Virus record (IMG/VR): IMGVR_UViG_3300048928_000594
Coordinates: 1 to 44,930 of that record
Length of the DNA stretch: 44,930 nucleotides
Reading direction: 5' to 3' (one strand)
From: a virus
Positions 37,321 through 44,930 of the stretch are shown piece by piece (the stretch's first letter is position 1; each line of letters opens with the position of its first letter). Both the position numbers and the translations under genes were made by a program. Under the pieces are notes generated by a model, which was given only the letters and a program-made list of their open reading frames with translations, was not told where the DNA came from and did not search any database.

Positions 37321-39784
37321 GATATCGAACTTTCCAGGGACGCCTAAGTTGCGTTGCAGGGTGCCAAACGGCACCCTTTTTTATGACTGGCTGGCGGCCA
37401 ATGACGGCTCATTTCATCGCGATCTTCTGATCGTTCGCAACGGTGTTAAGTTGGGCGATGATGATGAGCTGGCATTTGAGGTCAGCGAGTTGGATGTCAT
37501 ACAGATATTTGACCAGCCAAAGGGCATTGTCGGCGATATCCTCAGCCCTATCTTCAAGGTAGTGACTCAGGTATTTTCGTTTCTGGCGCCCAAGCCAGCA
37601 ATAGCGAACAACGGCGGAAACTCCGTCGACTCGCCAAACAACAGCCTTACTGGCCAGACAAACACCGCGCGCGTCTATAAGGCCAAGCCTGACATTTACG
37701 GGCAGGTGCGTTCCTTCCCTGACCTTATTCAGGAGTCACTTTTTGAGTATGTTCGCCAGAATGTGAATGACGGCGGGCTGAAGTATGTCACCGAATGGAT
37801 GTGTGTAGGTATCGGTAGCTATGACTATGAATCTGTCCGCTACTCCGAGTCGAGCCTTGGCTCGCTGGCGGGAGCTGAATTCCAGTTCTATCATCCGGGA
37901 GAGATTATCCCGCAGATAGTTGAAGGTTATGGCTTTGATGATGTTGACGGTCAGGAAATCCCCGGACCTAACGAAAGCTCCAGTTTCCCGGTAGAAACGG
38001 CAACTGCGAACACCGTGGTAAGCGGCTCATACGCTGGCGGACAGATCGCGATGAAAATCGTGAAGCAGGCGGAGTTTGATTACTTCATGGGGCTTAATCT
38101 TCCGCATTCTGTCACTTTTACTATCAACGTAACCTATAACACCACGTCCGGCACTGTAACCCAAGACGTCGATTTTTCAGGAACGCTGATTTCTGCAGTG
38201 CAGACAGATGATGGAGCCGTGATTAACCCGGTTAAATGGTACACATTTACCATGACCGATCTCGTAGGGCCATCTGATGTGCCAGCTGGCGCAACCATCA
38301 ACACCACGAAGTTTATCCTGCGCGATAATGAGGCGCTGATTGTTGGGCCATTCTTCTCGCCTGTCGCATCAACGCAGTTGTGGGTACACACTCAATCCTC
38401 GCTTGGTGGTCGTAACGACACAGAATGGAAGGTAACGATCTGGAAAATTGACGACCAGTTCAACCAAATTCCTGGCACTCAGGAGACGTTCACTTATCAC
38501 CAGAGCACGCCGCATAAATCAGCCAGTGAGGTTTTCTACCGCACCGATAAACTGACGCCGTTGGCGGGCTTTGGTAAATACGCCATCAGATTCCAGCGCA
38601 CGAATAACAGCGCTGACGCCTCGATCCTCAAGGTGGAAGAAATTCATGCAGTAAATATCAGGTCTAACGTCGTTCACCCCACAGACACCCTTGTGAGAAT
38701 TCGGGTGAGGGCGACAGAGAACGCGCTGGGTAGCCGGGACAGGAAATATAACGCACTGGTAACCAGACGGACGATCACCTACAGCCTCGACACCCAAACC
38801 GTCGATTATACTCTCCGCCCGTCTCGTTCATTTGCTGATGCAGTCGCGCACACCTGGATAATCATGGGTGAGCAGCCGGTTTCCAGCATTGACCTGTACG
38901 GGCTGTACTCGATTGCTGAAAGCCTGCCTGATGAACGGCTGGGTTACTTCGATTACACGTTTGACGACGAGAACGACTCTTTGGGCGACCGCGTGCAGGC
39001 GATCTGCAATGCGGCGTCGGTGGTGGCGTACTGGGATGATGGCGTGCTGACCTTTACGCGCGACCAGAAAGTGAATTATCCGGCGGCAGTATTCAACCGG
39101 GCGAACATGAAGGCGGACGAGTACAAAATGACGTACGAAGCCACTCTTCCCGGCGGATATGATGGGGTGCAGGTGTCGTATGTTCACCCGACAACCAACA
39201 CCAAGACCTACATCAACTATCGCGTGTTAAACGGCGCTATCATAGAGCAGGAAGCTGAGAATCCGAACAAAATGGAGATCGTCGGTTTTCGTAATGAATA
39301 TCAGGCCAGAGAGCGCGCGCTGCGCGAGACTAAGCGCCTGATTTACTCGCGTGTGCGCATGAATGCCAGGGTGTTCGAGGACGGCATTATTCAGGTGGGC
39401 AGTGTCATTCAGATGCCGGACATCTACGACAGCAACCAGCAGCAGGGTTACATTACCGGGCGCGCCGGGAATAACTTTGATACCAGCGAGCCAATCACGT
39501 TTACCGGATCAATGTATGTGCTGGTTACTGACACCATTGGAAATCCGACGCAGCGTTATCCGGCTTCAGCCCGCAGCGATACAGAGTACGGATTCACCGC
39601 GGCAATACCAAATATTGAACTCAATATCTGGAATGGCGACACGGTGCAGCTGCCATCGCGCTATTTGATCGCAACCGTCGAAGAGCTGGACAGCCAGTTA
39701 TGGAAGGTGGGGACTATAAAGCCTAATTCAGACAACACGGTTTCTCTGTCTGTCGCAGAGTATAGCGACGCTATCTACTCATAA
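37307..39784 (+). CDS. TipJ-family tail tip/host specificity protein
   Basis: From the ATG at 37307 (GGAG 11 nt upstream) the protein has 825 residues. Residues 1-70 form a beta-grasp, lambda-I-like part (LVEISNFPGTPKLRCRVPNGTLFYDWLAANDGSFHRDLLIVRNGVKLGDDDELAFEVSELDVIQIFD). A hydrophobic helix follows (GIVGDILSPIFKVVTQVFSFLAP), then a J-like central region (GLYSIAESLPDERLGYFDYTFDDENDSLGDRVQAICNAASVVAYWDDGVLTF, typical of phage tail J domains). The C-terminus is probably the central fibre. Unlike lambda J there is no separate I or L gene; their parts appear fused. It binds the tape measure and senses the receptor. Confidence 0.9.
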   Translation: MALVEISNFPGTPKLRCRVPNGTLFYDWLAANDGSFHRDLLIVRNGVKLGDDDELAFEVSELDVIQIFDQPKGIVGDILSPIFKVVTQVFSFLAPKPAIANNGGNSVDSPNNSLTGQTNTARVYKAKPDIYGQVRSFPDLIQESLFEYVRQNVNDGGLKYVTEWMCVGIGSYDYESVRYSESSLGSLAGAEFQFYHPGEIIPQIVEGYGFDDVDGQEIPGPNESSSFPVETATANTVVSGSYAGGQIAMKIVKQAEFDYFMGLNLPHSVTFTINVTYNTTSGTVTQDVDFSGTLISAVQTDDGAVINPVKWYTFTMTDLVGPSDVPAGATINTTKFILRDNEALIVGPFFSPVASTQLWVHTQSSLGGRNDTEWKVTIWKIDDQFNQIPGTQETFTYHQSTPHKSASEVFYRTDKLTPLAGFGKYAIRFQRTNNSADASILKVEEIHAVNIRSNVVHPTDTLVRIRVRATENALGSRDRKYNALVTRRTITYSLDTQTVDYTLRPSRSFADAVAHTWIIMGEQPVSSIDLYGLYSIAESLPDERLGYFDYTFDDENDSLGDRVQAICNAASVVAYWDDGVLTFTRDQKVNYPAAVFNRANMKADEYKMTYEATLPGGYDGVQVSYVHPTTNTKTYINYRVLNGAIIEQEAENPNKMEIVGFRNEYQARERALRETKRLIYSRVRMNARVFEDGIIQVGSVIQMPDIYDSNQQQGYITGRAGNNFDTSEPITFTGSMYVLVTDTIGNPTQRYPASARSDTEYGFTAAIPNIELNIWNGDTVQLPSRYLIATVEELDSQLWKVGTIKPNSDNTVSLSVAEYSDAIYS

Positions 39785-39840
39785 GACCTGTCCAATTCAA
39801 CTACACCTGGCCGTTGCGCCGGGTTTTATATGGAAAAAAT

Positions 39841-41856
39841 ATGGCTACCACACCGACTAATATGCCCGTCCCGAGCGAGTCCCCGCGTGATCTGAAATTC
39901 AATGCGGGTAAGATCGATGAGTTCGTAACTTCCCTGGTTCACCAGTATATCGACCGTTTCGGTAATCCTCACTACACCACTGAGGGGCTTCGCTGGCTCG
40001 CTCAGCAGGCAATCGCGCAGTATGGATGGATTCCGGCTGGTACATTCCAGGCCGGAGCAACGCTGACACTGCCAAACCAGATTCTGAAGGACGAAACAGA
40101 TGGCGAGTACTATCGGTGGGACGGCGTGCTCCCTAAAACGGTGGCTGCTGGCTCAACGCCTGGCTCAACTGGCGGTGTTGGTGTTGATGCATGGATATCC
40201 GTAGGTGATTCAACTTTGAGGGCGATGCTTGCATCAGATGCAGGCGCATCCATGGTTGGTGCTAGTTCAGGGCTCACAGTCCAGGAAGAGATCGAGAGAT
40301 TAGATGGCAAAATATATTCGCCGGAGGATTTTGGTTGCGATATTGCAGCTGCAGATAACTCTACGTCTGTCATTTCTGCTCTGACGTCTGGTAAAAATGT
40401 TCACTGGAACCCGGCGAAAACTTATAAGGTGACCGGCATTATTACAGCCAGCCAGAATGTGTGGAATCTCCACACGGGTGTAATGAGCCTTAACACTTCG
40501 CGTTATTCGCTGGGCATTGTGAAAGTGTCTTTTTCCGATAAAGTTCAGGACGATGCAAAACTGCGGATCATGTATGTTGAATCGGCTTACGACCTCTGTG
40601 AACTGGCATTCATAAAATCTCTCGGCATCAATACCATCAAGCACTATGGTAACTTTAGCCACCCTAACACGGTTGAAAATGATGGTGACGGCACCGTACA
40701 GAAGGTGCTTGATAATGCACGGGAAATTGGCTTACGCGTTATAGTCAGTACTGAAGTCGGTGCTCCGGGAATGACAACCGAACAGTTCCTGAGTGCTTAC
40801 CGATATCACCCTGCGCTCCTTGGCTGGGCAACTTATGACGAGGCAATGAGCCGTAACATAAGTTACGCCCAACAAAAAACGCGGTATGACCTGATCAGGC
40901 AGTACTCGAATAAGCCTGTTGTGATAGTTGATGCATGGTATGGTGCCGATGTTATATCGGATTTACTGCTGGATTATTATGACATTGTTTTAGCTGACCC
41001 CTATGCGGAGCGACAAAGCTCTGGAACCATTTCAGAAAGGGTCGCCAATGACTTGAACCGTATGCGCCGTAGCTTTGCGGGTATGCAGGCCCACAGCCGA
41101 AACAAAAAGGTAATTCCTGTTTTAGGTACCTTTACCTCTTCTTCGGGCGCAGGGACGGATGATGTTACACAAATCCTACGGGGGGCTGAGGTTTTCCGTA
41201 ACGCCGGAAATGGTGAGTTTGCTGTCTTTGTATGGGATGGGGCTGGTGATCCAACGATAACCGGAGGTATTCGCTCCAACGAAACATTCCGATCTTTTGT
41301 TGCGGCGACCTCTGAGAAGAAGTACCCGGTACCATACATAACAGAGTCTATCCTGGTAGGCGGAAACTCAGTTACTGGGCACAAGCCGCTTAATAATATT
41401 ATCGACAGGATGGTGAGGGGAGACTCTTCGAGTTCTGATGCATTTCAAGGTCAGAAAGCGTATCCGGTGCAGGTAATTAGCGGATCTTCGAACACAGATA
41501 GGGTTACAGCTACTGCCGGCTGGAATAAGTCAGGCATAGGCTTTAAAGGCACCCTGGCGATGATCGTCACAAATATACCTTTCAGAAATAATTTGCTGAT
41601 ATTTGGTGAGTACAGCGCTATTACTCCAGACATTGCTAACGTGAATGGGAACTTTACAATCTTCGGCTCTTACGATGGTGGGTATACGGCCATTCAGCGT
41701 GGTGATCAGGCCGTCTCAGGTACATCTGCACTAATTGAGCAGTACCTCACAACGCCAAATAGCAATGAAAGGTTGTGCATCAGGACATCCGCAGTTATTG
41801 ATTCAAACCAATACAGAAGGTTTTTTAGTGGTTTAATCGCATCAACAGATTGGTAA
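39841..41856 (+). CDS. Tailspike with TIM-barrel glycosidase-like central domain
   Basis: From the ATG at 39841 the protein has 671 residues. Residues 1-125 are the anchor common to many tailspikes (ATTPTNMPVPSESPRDLKFNAGKIDEFVTS, then FQAGATLTLPNQILKDETDGEYYRWDG). About 155-215 starts like a beta-helix (SPEDFGCD, then NVHWNPAKTYKVTG). Residues ~236-480 instead resemble a TIM-barrel hydrolase: AYDLCELAFIKSLGINTIKHYG, LRVIVSTEV, HPALLGWATYDEAM (candidate acid D333/E334), KPVVIVDAWYG, KKVIPVLGTF, FAVFVWDGAG. A beta-rich C-terminal domain (~490-671) closes it. It may cleave host polysaccharide; substrate unknown. Confidence 0.82.
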   Translation: MATTPTNMPVPSESPRDLKFNAGKIDEFVTSLVHQYIDRFGNPHYTTEGLRWLAQQAIAQYGWIPAGTFQAGATLTLPNQILKDETDGEYYRWDGVLPKTVAAGSTPGSTGGVGVDAWISVGDSTLRAMLASDAGASMVGASSGLTVQEEIERLDGKIYSPEDFGCDIAAADNSTSVISALTSGKNVHWNPAKTYKVTGIITASQNVWNLHTGVMSLNTSRYSLGIVKVSFSDKVQDDAKLRIMYVESAYDLCELAFIKSLGINTIKHYGNFSHPNTVENDGDGTVQKVLDNAREIGLRVIVSTEVGAPGMTTEQFLSAYRYHPALLGWATYDEAMSRNISYAQQKTRYDLIRQYSNKPVVIVDAWYGADVISDLLLDYYDIVLADPYAERQSSGTISERVANDLNRMRRSFAGMQAHSRNKKVIPVLGTFTSSSGAGTDDVTQILRGAEVFRNAGNGEFAVFVWDGAGDPTITGGIRSNETFRSFVAATSEKKYPVPYITESILVGGNSVTGHKPLNNIIDRMVRGDSSSSDAFQGQKAYPVQVISGSSNTDRVTATAGWNKSGIGFKGTLAMIVTNIPFRNNLLIFGEYSAITPDIANVNGNFTIFGSYDGGYTAIQRGDQAVSGTSALIEQYLTTPNSNERLCIRTSAVIDSNQYRRFFSGLIASTDW

Positions 41857-41860
41857 AGTA

Positions 41861-41886
41861 AAGGCCGCTATATGCGGCCTTTTTTT
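41861..41886 (+). terminator. Bidirectional terminator between tailspike and gtr cluster
   Basis: Perfect 8-bp stem AAGGCCGC/GCGGCCTT with a TATAT loop, followed by seven Ts on the plus strand. It separates the convergent late operon and gtr operon. Confidence 0.85.
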
Positions 41887-43189
41887 ACGCTCTGATCTTC
41901 TTGTTCAATGCAGATACAATTAGTATGCACAGAATGAATACGGACATATCGAAGCTGAAATTCATTGGCATCAGATGCTTTGCAAGGTCACGATACCCTT
42001 CACCGATGAAAGCTATGTAAAACTGAGATATAGCAGTGGCGCTGGCGAGAAAAAGCAAACCGCTCAGCCTGTTTCTGAAAAAGATTACTGAAGCTATCAG
42101 GATTATTATTGAAAGAATAGGCCTGAGTGAGCCATAAAGTTTCTGCTTTGCATGGGTTATTTTACTTGTAAACCCGTGGTCATTCACCATCACTTTTATT
42201 GATTTGTAGACGTGAAAATAAACCTCATCCATTTGTGATTTGATATTTTTATCGAAAAGGAGAGTTATTATCGTCATAGGATTTGTTGCGATGTACTGCA
42301 CAGAGCTCTTAAATCCGGCCTCGGGATGTTTTTTGAAGCAGGACTCTCCTATATCACTTGGGGTGGCACCCTCTTCAAGGCTCAAGACATTGCCCCACGC
42401 ATCAACGCCCGCGCAGTCTATGTCATATTGAGCCTTGTTTAGGCCAGCATACTTATCCAGTGCATATACACCAAAGTACGCGGAGTGATACTTGTTATAC
42501 GTAGTTGCCGTGGTAGTAAACACAATGCAGGAAACTGCTAATCCAAGAGCAACAATCATCATGGCCAGTTTTCTTAACATATGCTCTCTGTCATAAATGA
42601 CATAGTAAACAAGCATCAGCAGTGGTAGATAAAAGAACTGGCTTTTAGAGCACGCAATAAAAGACAAGATCAAAAACGTTGAAAAATCCATTCTCTTATA
42701 AATGGCAACCATCAGAAGCGGCATGAAAAGAATCAAAGCCTGCTCCTGATAAAGAGAGTTGGAAAAGCTCAGAATTGAAGATGATAACAATGGTATGCAG
42801 CAAATAACAAATATCGGGAACTTTATCCACTTTTTGTTTATTTCGCTACAGCATGAGAATAGTAAATAAACAGAGGCTATGTAAAATGCTTTCTGTAATG
42901 AGGCGAAAACACGCATATCAAAAAAAGGTGTAACCCATGATAATAGCCATGCGTAACAATACACCAGAACTGTATATGAGCTTTTATAGTCGTATTCCCA
43001 CAGCGGGAGAAATAACGGCTTAATATTAAAAATAAGTGGAAGATCACGGTTGAACATCGCAGCATCGTTCATGAAACCATAATCAAGTCGATAGAAGTCA
43101 CCAGTGTTTATGAGGAACAAATCACTTGTAGCCACAATAACAACTAATATCAATGCAAATAAAAGATATCGTTCCTTAATGTTGATCAT
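41885..43189 (-). CDS. Serotype-converting Gtr membrane glucosyltransferase (GtrC-like)
   Basis: The 434-residue protein has about ten hydrophobic segments with a large periplasmic loop (~220-300, [47 protein letters not shown]). This is the topology of the serotype-specific Gtr proteins that transfer a sugar from bactoprenol onto the O-antigen. It is AT-rich, the most variable gene of the operon, and overlaps gtrB by 14 bp. Which sugar and linkage are produced is not readable from sequence. Confidence 0.82.
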   Translation of the reverse strand: MINIKERYLLFALILVVIVATSDLFLINTGDFYRLDYGFMNDAAMFNRDLPLIFNIKPLFLPLWEYDYKSSYTVLVYCYAWLLSWVTPFFDMRVFASLQKAFYIASVYLLFSCCSEINKKWIKFPIFVICCIPLLSSSILSFSNSLYQEQALILFMPLLMVAIYKRMDFSTFLILSFIACSKSQFFYLPLLMLVYYVIYDREHMLRKLAMMIVALGLAVSCIVFTTTATTYNKYHSAYFGVYALDKYAGLNKAQYDIDCAGVDAWGNVLSLEEGATPSDIGESCFKKHPEAGFKSSVQYIATNPMTIITLLFDKNIKSQMDEVYFHVYKSIKVMVNDHGFTSKITHAKQKLYGSLRPILSIIILIASVIFFRNRLSGLLFLASATAISQFYIAFIGEGYRDLAKHLMPMNFSFDMSVFILCILIVSALNKKIRA

Positions 43190-44108
43190 CAGATTTCCTA
43201 CTTTTCAACAGATATTTCGGTCGCTGTTTCGACTCGACATAAATCCTTCCGATATACTCACCAAGAACGCCAATTCCGATAAGCTGTATCCCGCCCAAAA
43301 ACAGTATAGAAACAAGCAAAGATGGATAGCCTCGCACCGGATTACCAAAAGCCAGGGTATCGATAATCATCCATGCGCCATACAGGAATGATAAGCCAGC
43401 CACGACCAGGCCAATATAAGTCCACATGCGCAACGGGAAAGTGGAGAAGCTGGTAATACCCTCAAGAGCTAAGTTCCACAGCTTCCATCCGTTAAACTTG
43501 GAATCTCCTGCGACGCGTTCTGCGCGAGCATATTCGACAACGTCAATTTTCCCGCCGACCCAACTCAGCACACCTTTCATGAAAAGGTTTCGCTCTGGCA
43601 TCTGCTTAATATTTTCTACTACTTCCCTGGACATAAGGCGAAAATCGCCAACGTTCTCTTCAATCTTTGGGCTGCTGATTTTATTGTGCAGTTTATAAAA
43701 CCACTCTGCTGTTTTCCGTTTCAGCCGCCCGTCTGTAGAGCGATCTGCCCGCTTTGCCAGCACCATATCGGCCCCGGATTGCCACTTCGTAATGAGGTGA
43801 GGGATTACCTCGATTGGGTCCTGTAAATCAACATCAATCGGAATGATAGCATCGCCTGTAGCATGCTCAAGCCCGGCAAATAAGGCCGGCTCTTTGCCGA
43901 AATTACGCGTGAAAGATAACGGCACGACAAGCGAATCGGATAGCGCCAGGGCGTTAATAATGGCTTCAGTAGCATCTTTACTGCCGTCATTGATGAATAC
44001 AATTTCAACCTGATGCTGCTGTAACTCTTCGAATTCCCGGACTGTTTTATAGAAGATTGGAATTGCTTCCTCTTCGTTGAATACCGGAACGACCAGAGAG
44101 ATTTTCAT
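43176..44108 (-). CDS. gtrB: GtrB bactoprenol glucosyltransferase
   Basis: The 310-residue protein is a GT-A family 2 enzyme: [21 protein letters not shown] at the start, DGSKD, then the DxD-type motif PIDVDLQDP (~residues 96-98), [30 protein letters not shown], then two C-terminal membrane helices ([24 protein letters not shown] and [24 protein letters not shown]). It transfers glucose from UDP-glucose to undecaprenyl phosphate. It overlaps gtrA by 4 bp and the Gtr gene by 14 bp. Confidence 0.95.
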   Translation of the reverse strand: MKISLVVPVFNEEEAIPIFYKTVREFEELQQHQVEIVFINDGSKDATEAIINALALSDSLVVPLSFTRNFGKEPALFAGLEHATGDAIIPIDVDLQDPIEVIPHLITKWQSGADMVLAKRADRSTDGRLKRKTAEWFYKLHNKISSPKIEENVGDFRLMSREVVENIKQMPERNLFMKGVLSWVGGKIDVVEYARAERVAGDSKFNGWKLWNLALEGITSFSTFPLRMWTYIGLVVAGLSFLYGAWMIIDTLAFGNPVRGYPSLLVSILFLGGIQLIGIGVLGEYIGRIYVESKQRPKYLLKSRKSDDQH

Positions 44109-44467
44109 TTCGCATCCCTAAAGACAATGAACTTGGAATAAATAAAACCACACACCAGGCTGATAGCAGAAAAGGCAACGAGTGTAATAATCGGCGCCAT
44201 ACCGCACTTATCAGCCATCCATCCAATAGCGGCACTCAGCCCACCCATGAAGCCTACATAAAGCATATAGCGCAAAGTGGTAGTAGAAGAATTGAACGTG
44301 AATCGTGCATTAGCGAAGAAGCTGAAACTTACAGCGACGATGAATCCAGAAAAGTTGGCTAGCGCCTGGCTCGTTTGAAAAACGTAAATGCACATGGCAA
44401 AAATAACCCAATGGATGAGCGTGTTGATTAAGCCAACAGAAGTGTATTTAGCAAAAAGTTTTAACAT
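44105..44467 (-). CDS. gtrA: GtrA bactoprenol-linked glucose flippase
   Basis: I choose the ATG at 44467, giving a 120-residue protein of typical GtrA length: [59 protein letters not shown], with four membrane segments. It moves undecaprenyl-phospho-glucose across the inner membrane. An in-frame reading frame extends to 44911 but its upstream part runs antisense to the SOS gene and shows no GtrA similarity. It is the first gene of the leftward gtr operon. Confidence 0.93.
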   Translation of the reverse strand: MLKLFAKYTSVGLINTLIHWVIFAMCIYVFQTSQALANFSGFIVAVSFSFFANARFTFNSSTTTLRYMLYVGFMGGLSAAIGWMADKCGMAPIITLVAFSAISLVCGFIYSKFIVFRDAK

Positions 44468-44657
44468 TTTCTTATCATCAGTTTTATGAGGGGCATAGTC
44501 TACCATCGGGCGTGGCATCGATCGAGAATGTAGTGGGACAAATCCTATAAAGATAAGCCTATGTGTTGCAAAGAGAATGTTTAGGAATAGAAAAATCTTC
44601 ATCAACATTCTGATCATCAATAGGCTTCGCCTTCTTGATATATTCTCTGATGACAAA
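44468..44657 (-). promoter_or_regulatory. gtr upstream regulatory region
   Basis: This 190-bp divergent gap holds two GATC sites (44520-44523 and 44612-44615), each followed inward by AGAATGT or its complement, and an inverted repeat AAGCCTAT/ATAGGCTT (44555-44562, 44620-44627). In some gtr operons Dam and OxyR act on two GATC pairs; only two single GATC sites are seen here. Confidence 0.4.
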
Positions 44658-44677
44658 TACTGTATATAAAAACAGTA
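44658..44677 (+). promoter_or_regulatory. LexA box (SOS operator)
   Basis: TACTGTATATAAAAACAGTA matches the CTG-N10-CAG consensus with AT-rich centre and good flanks. A TTGATA at 44635-44640 is a plausible -35. It lies 14 bp upstream of the next gene. Confidence 0.9.
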
Positions 44678-44690
44678 TTGCGGGGGCATT

Positions 44691-44930
44691 ATGCCAAGAA
44701 GAGACGATATCGAGACAGCATTCAGGCAGGCCATAGTGATGGAGCCGAGCGGTCGACGCACGATCACTACAGAAAACTTCGTTAAGGTTTTACTCACCTT
44801 TAACTGGGACTTGTCGCCAAGGCAGGCCAACCAGTGGATTGAGGGACATGTCAGCACGTTCAAGGATATCTCCCAACAAGAGGGTGAGCTCCGTACGTTC
44901 ATGATGTACAACCCGAACGGAGGGCTTTGA
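44691..44930 (+). CDS. SOS-controlled small phage protein (79 aa)
   Basis: The 79-residue protein begins MPRRDDIETAFRQAIVMEPS and ends RTFMMYNPNGGL; the middle reads TTENFVKVLLTFNWDLSPRQANQWIEGHVSTFKDIS. Similar short proteins with NPNG ends occur at the integrase end of many enterobacterial prophages, behind LexA boxes. Here the LexA box is just upstream, so expression should rise on DNA damage. The stop codon is the last base of the window. Function unknown. Confidence 0.7.
   Translation: MPRRDDIETAFRQAIVMEPSGRRTITTENFVKVLLTFNWDLSPRQANQWIEGHVSTFKDISQQEGELRTFMMYNPNGGL

Noticed and set aside
44105-44911. 268-residue minus-strand frame through gtrA
   Set aside because: Only the last 120 residues resemble GtrA. 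The upstream part is antisense to the SOS gene and its LexA box.
1-44930. CRISPR arrays or insertion sequences
   Set aside because: No regularly spaced direct repeats with unique spacers and no transposase-like frame were seen.

Overview
The window is a nearly complete temperate lambdoid siphovirus genome, or prophage, of an enterobacterium (Enterobacter, Klebsiella, Citrobacter or Salmonella type). The evidence is lambda-style gene order, recognisable lambda-family proteins (Ren, P, NinB, NinG, Q, Rz/Rz1, SAR endolysin, tape measure, J-like tip protein), a GtrA/GtrB/Gtr O-antigen-modification cluster beside the integrase end, and a perfect LexA box. No host chromosomal gene is visible. The last gene stops on the last base and int begins 27 bases in, so the ends look like a cut near attP in a circular map, but I cannot identify an att core.

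Left arm (1-8.4 kb, mostly minus strand): int and xis, then a stack of three intrinsic terminators, then the early-left operon. That operon reads leftward from a promoter (PL) at about 8.4 kb. It carries small accessory proteins, a DUF2528 protein, RecT and Gp157 (recombination), a two-repeat DNA-binding protein, a phage Dam-type adenine methylase and a transglycosylase-like (DpdA/TGT-like) protein. A C2H2 zinc-finger gene lies antisense to the PL transcript.

Immunity region (8.4-9.9 kb): an S24 (LexA-like) CI repressor and a Cro lie between two operator clusters built on ACAG-N6-CTGT, three sites on each side. PL, PR and PRM can be placed on them. A nutR-like boxA and hairpin, then a CII-like activator, follow cro.

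Replication and nin region (9.9-17.0 kb): ParB-like protein, O-like initiator with two arrays of four tandem 12-bp iterons plus an AT-rich block (probable origin), P-type helicase loader, Ren, Ead-like accessory genes, an inverted AT-rich moron, NinB, a NinE-like protein, NinG and Q.

Late region (17.0-41.9 kb, plus strand): pR' and its leader terminator, two tRNA genes (CAT and TCT anticodons), holin/SAR endolysin/Rz/Rz1, a metallopeptidase gene broken by a TGA, terminase (DUF2280 small subunit and large subunit), portal (DUF1073), Mu F-like head protein, DUF2213 protein, decoration protein, capsid, connectors, tail tube with an Ig-like domain, chaperone, tape measure, DUF1833 and NlpC/P60 tail proteins, TipJ-type tip protein and a tailspike. 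Several intrinsic terminators lie inside this operon and presumably require Q antitermination. The tailspike appears to replace the usual beta-helix with a TIM-barrel glycosidase-like domain.

Right end (41.9-44.9 kb): the leftward gtr operon (lysogenic conversion of O-antigen) and an SOS-controlled small gene.
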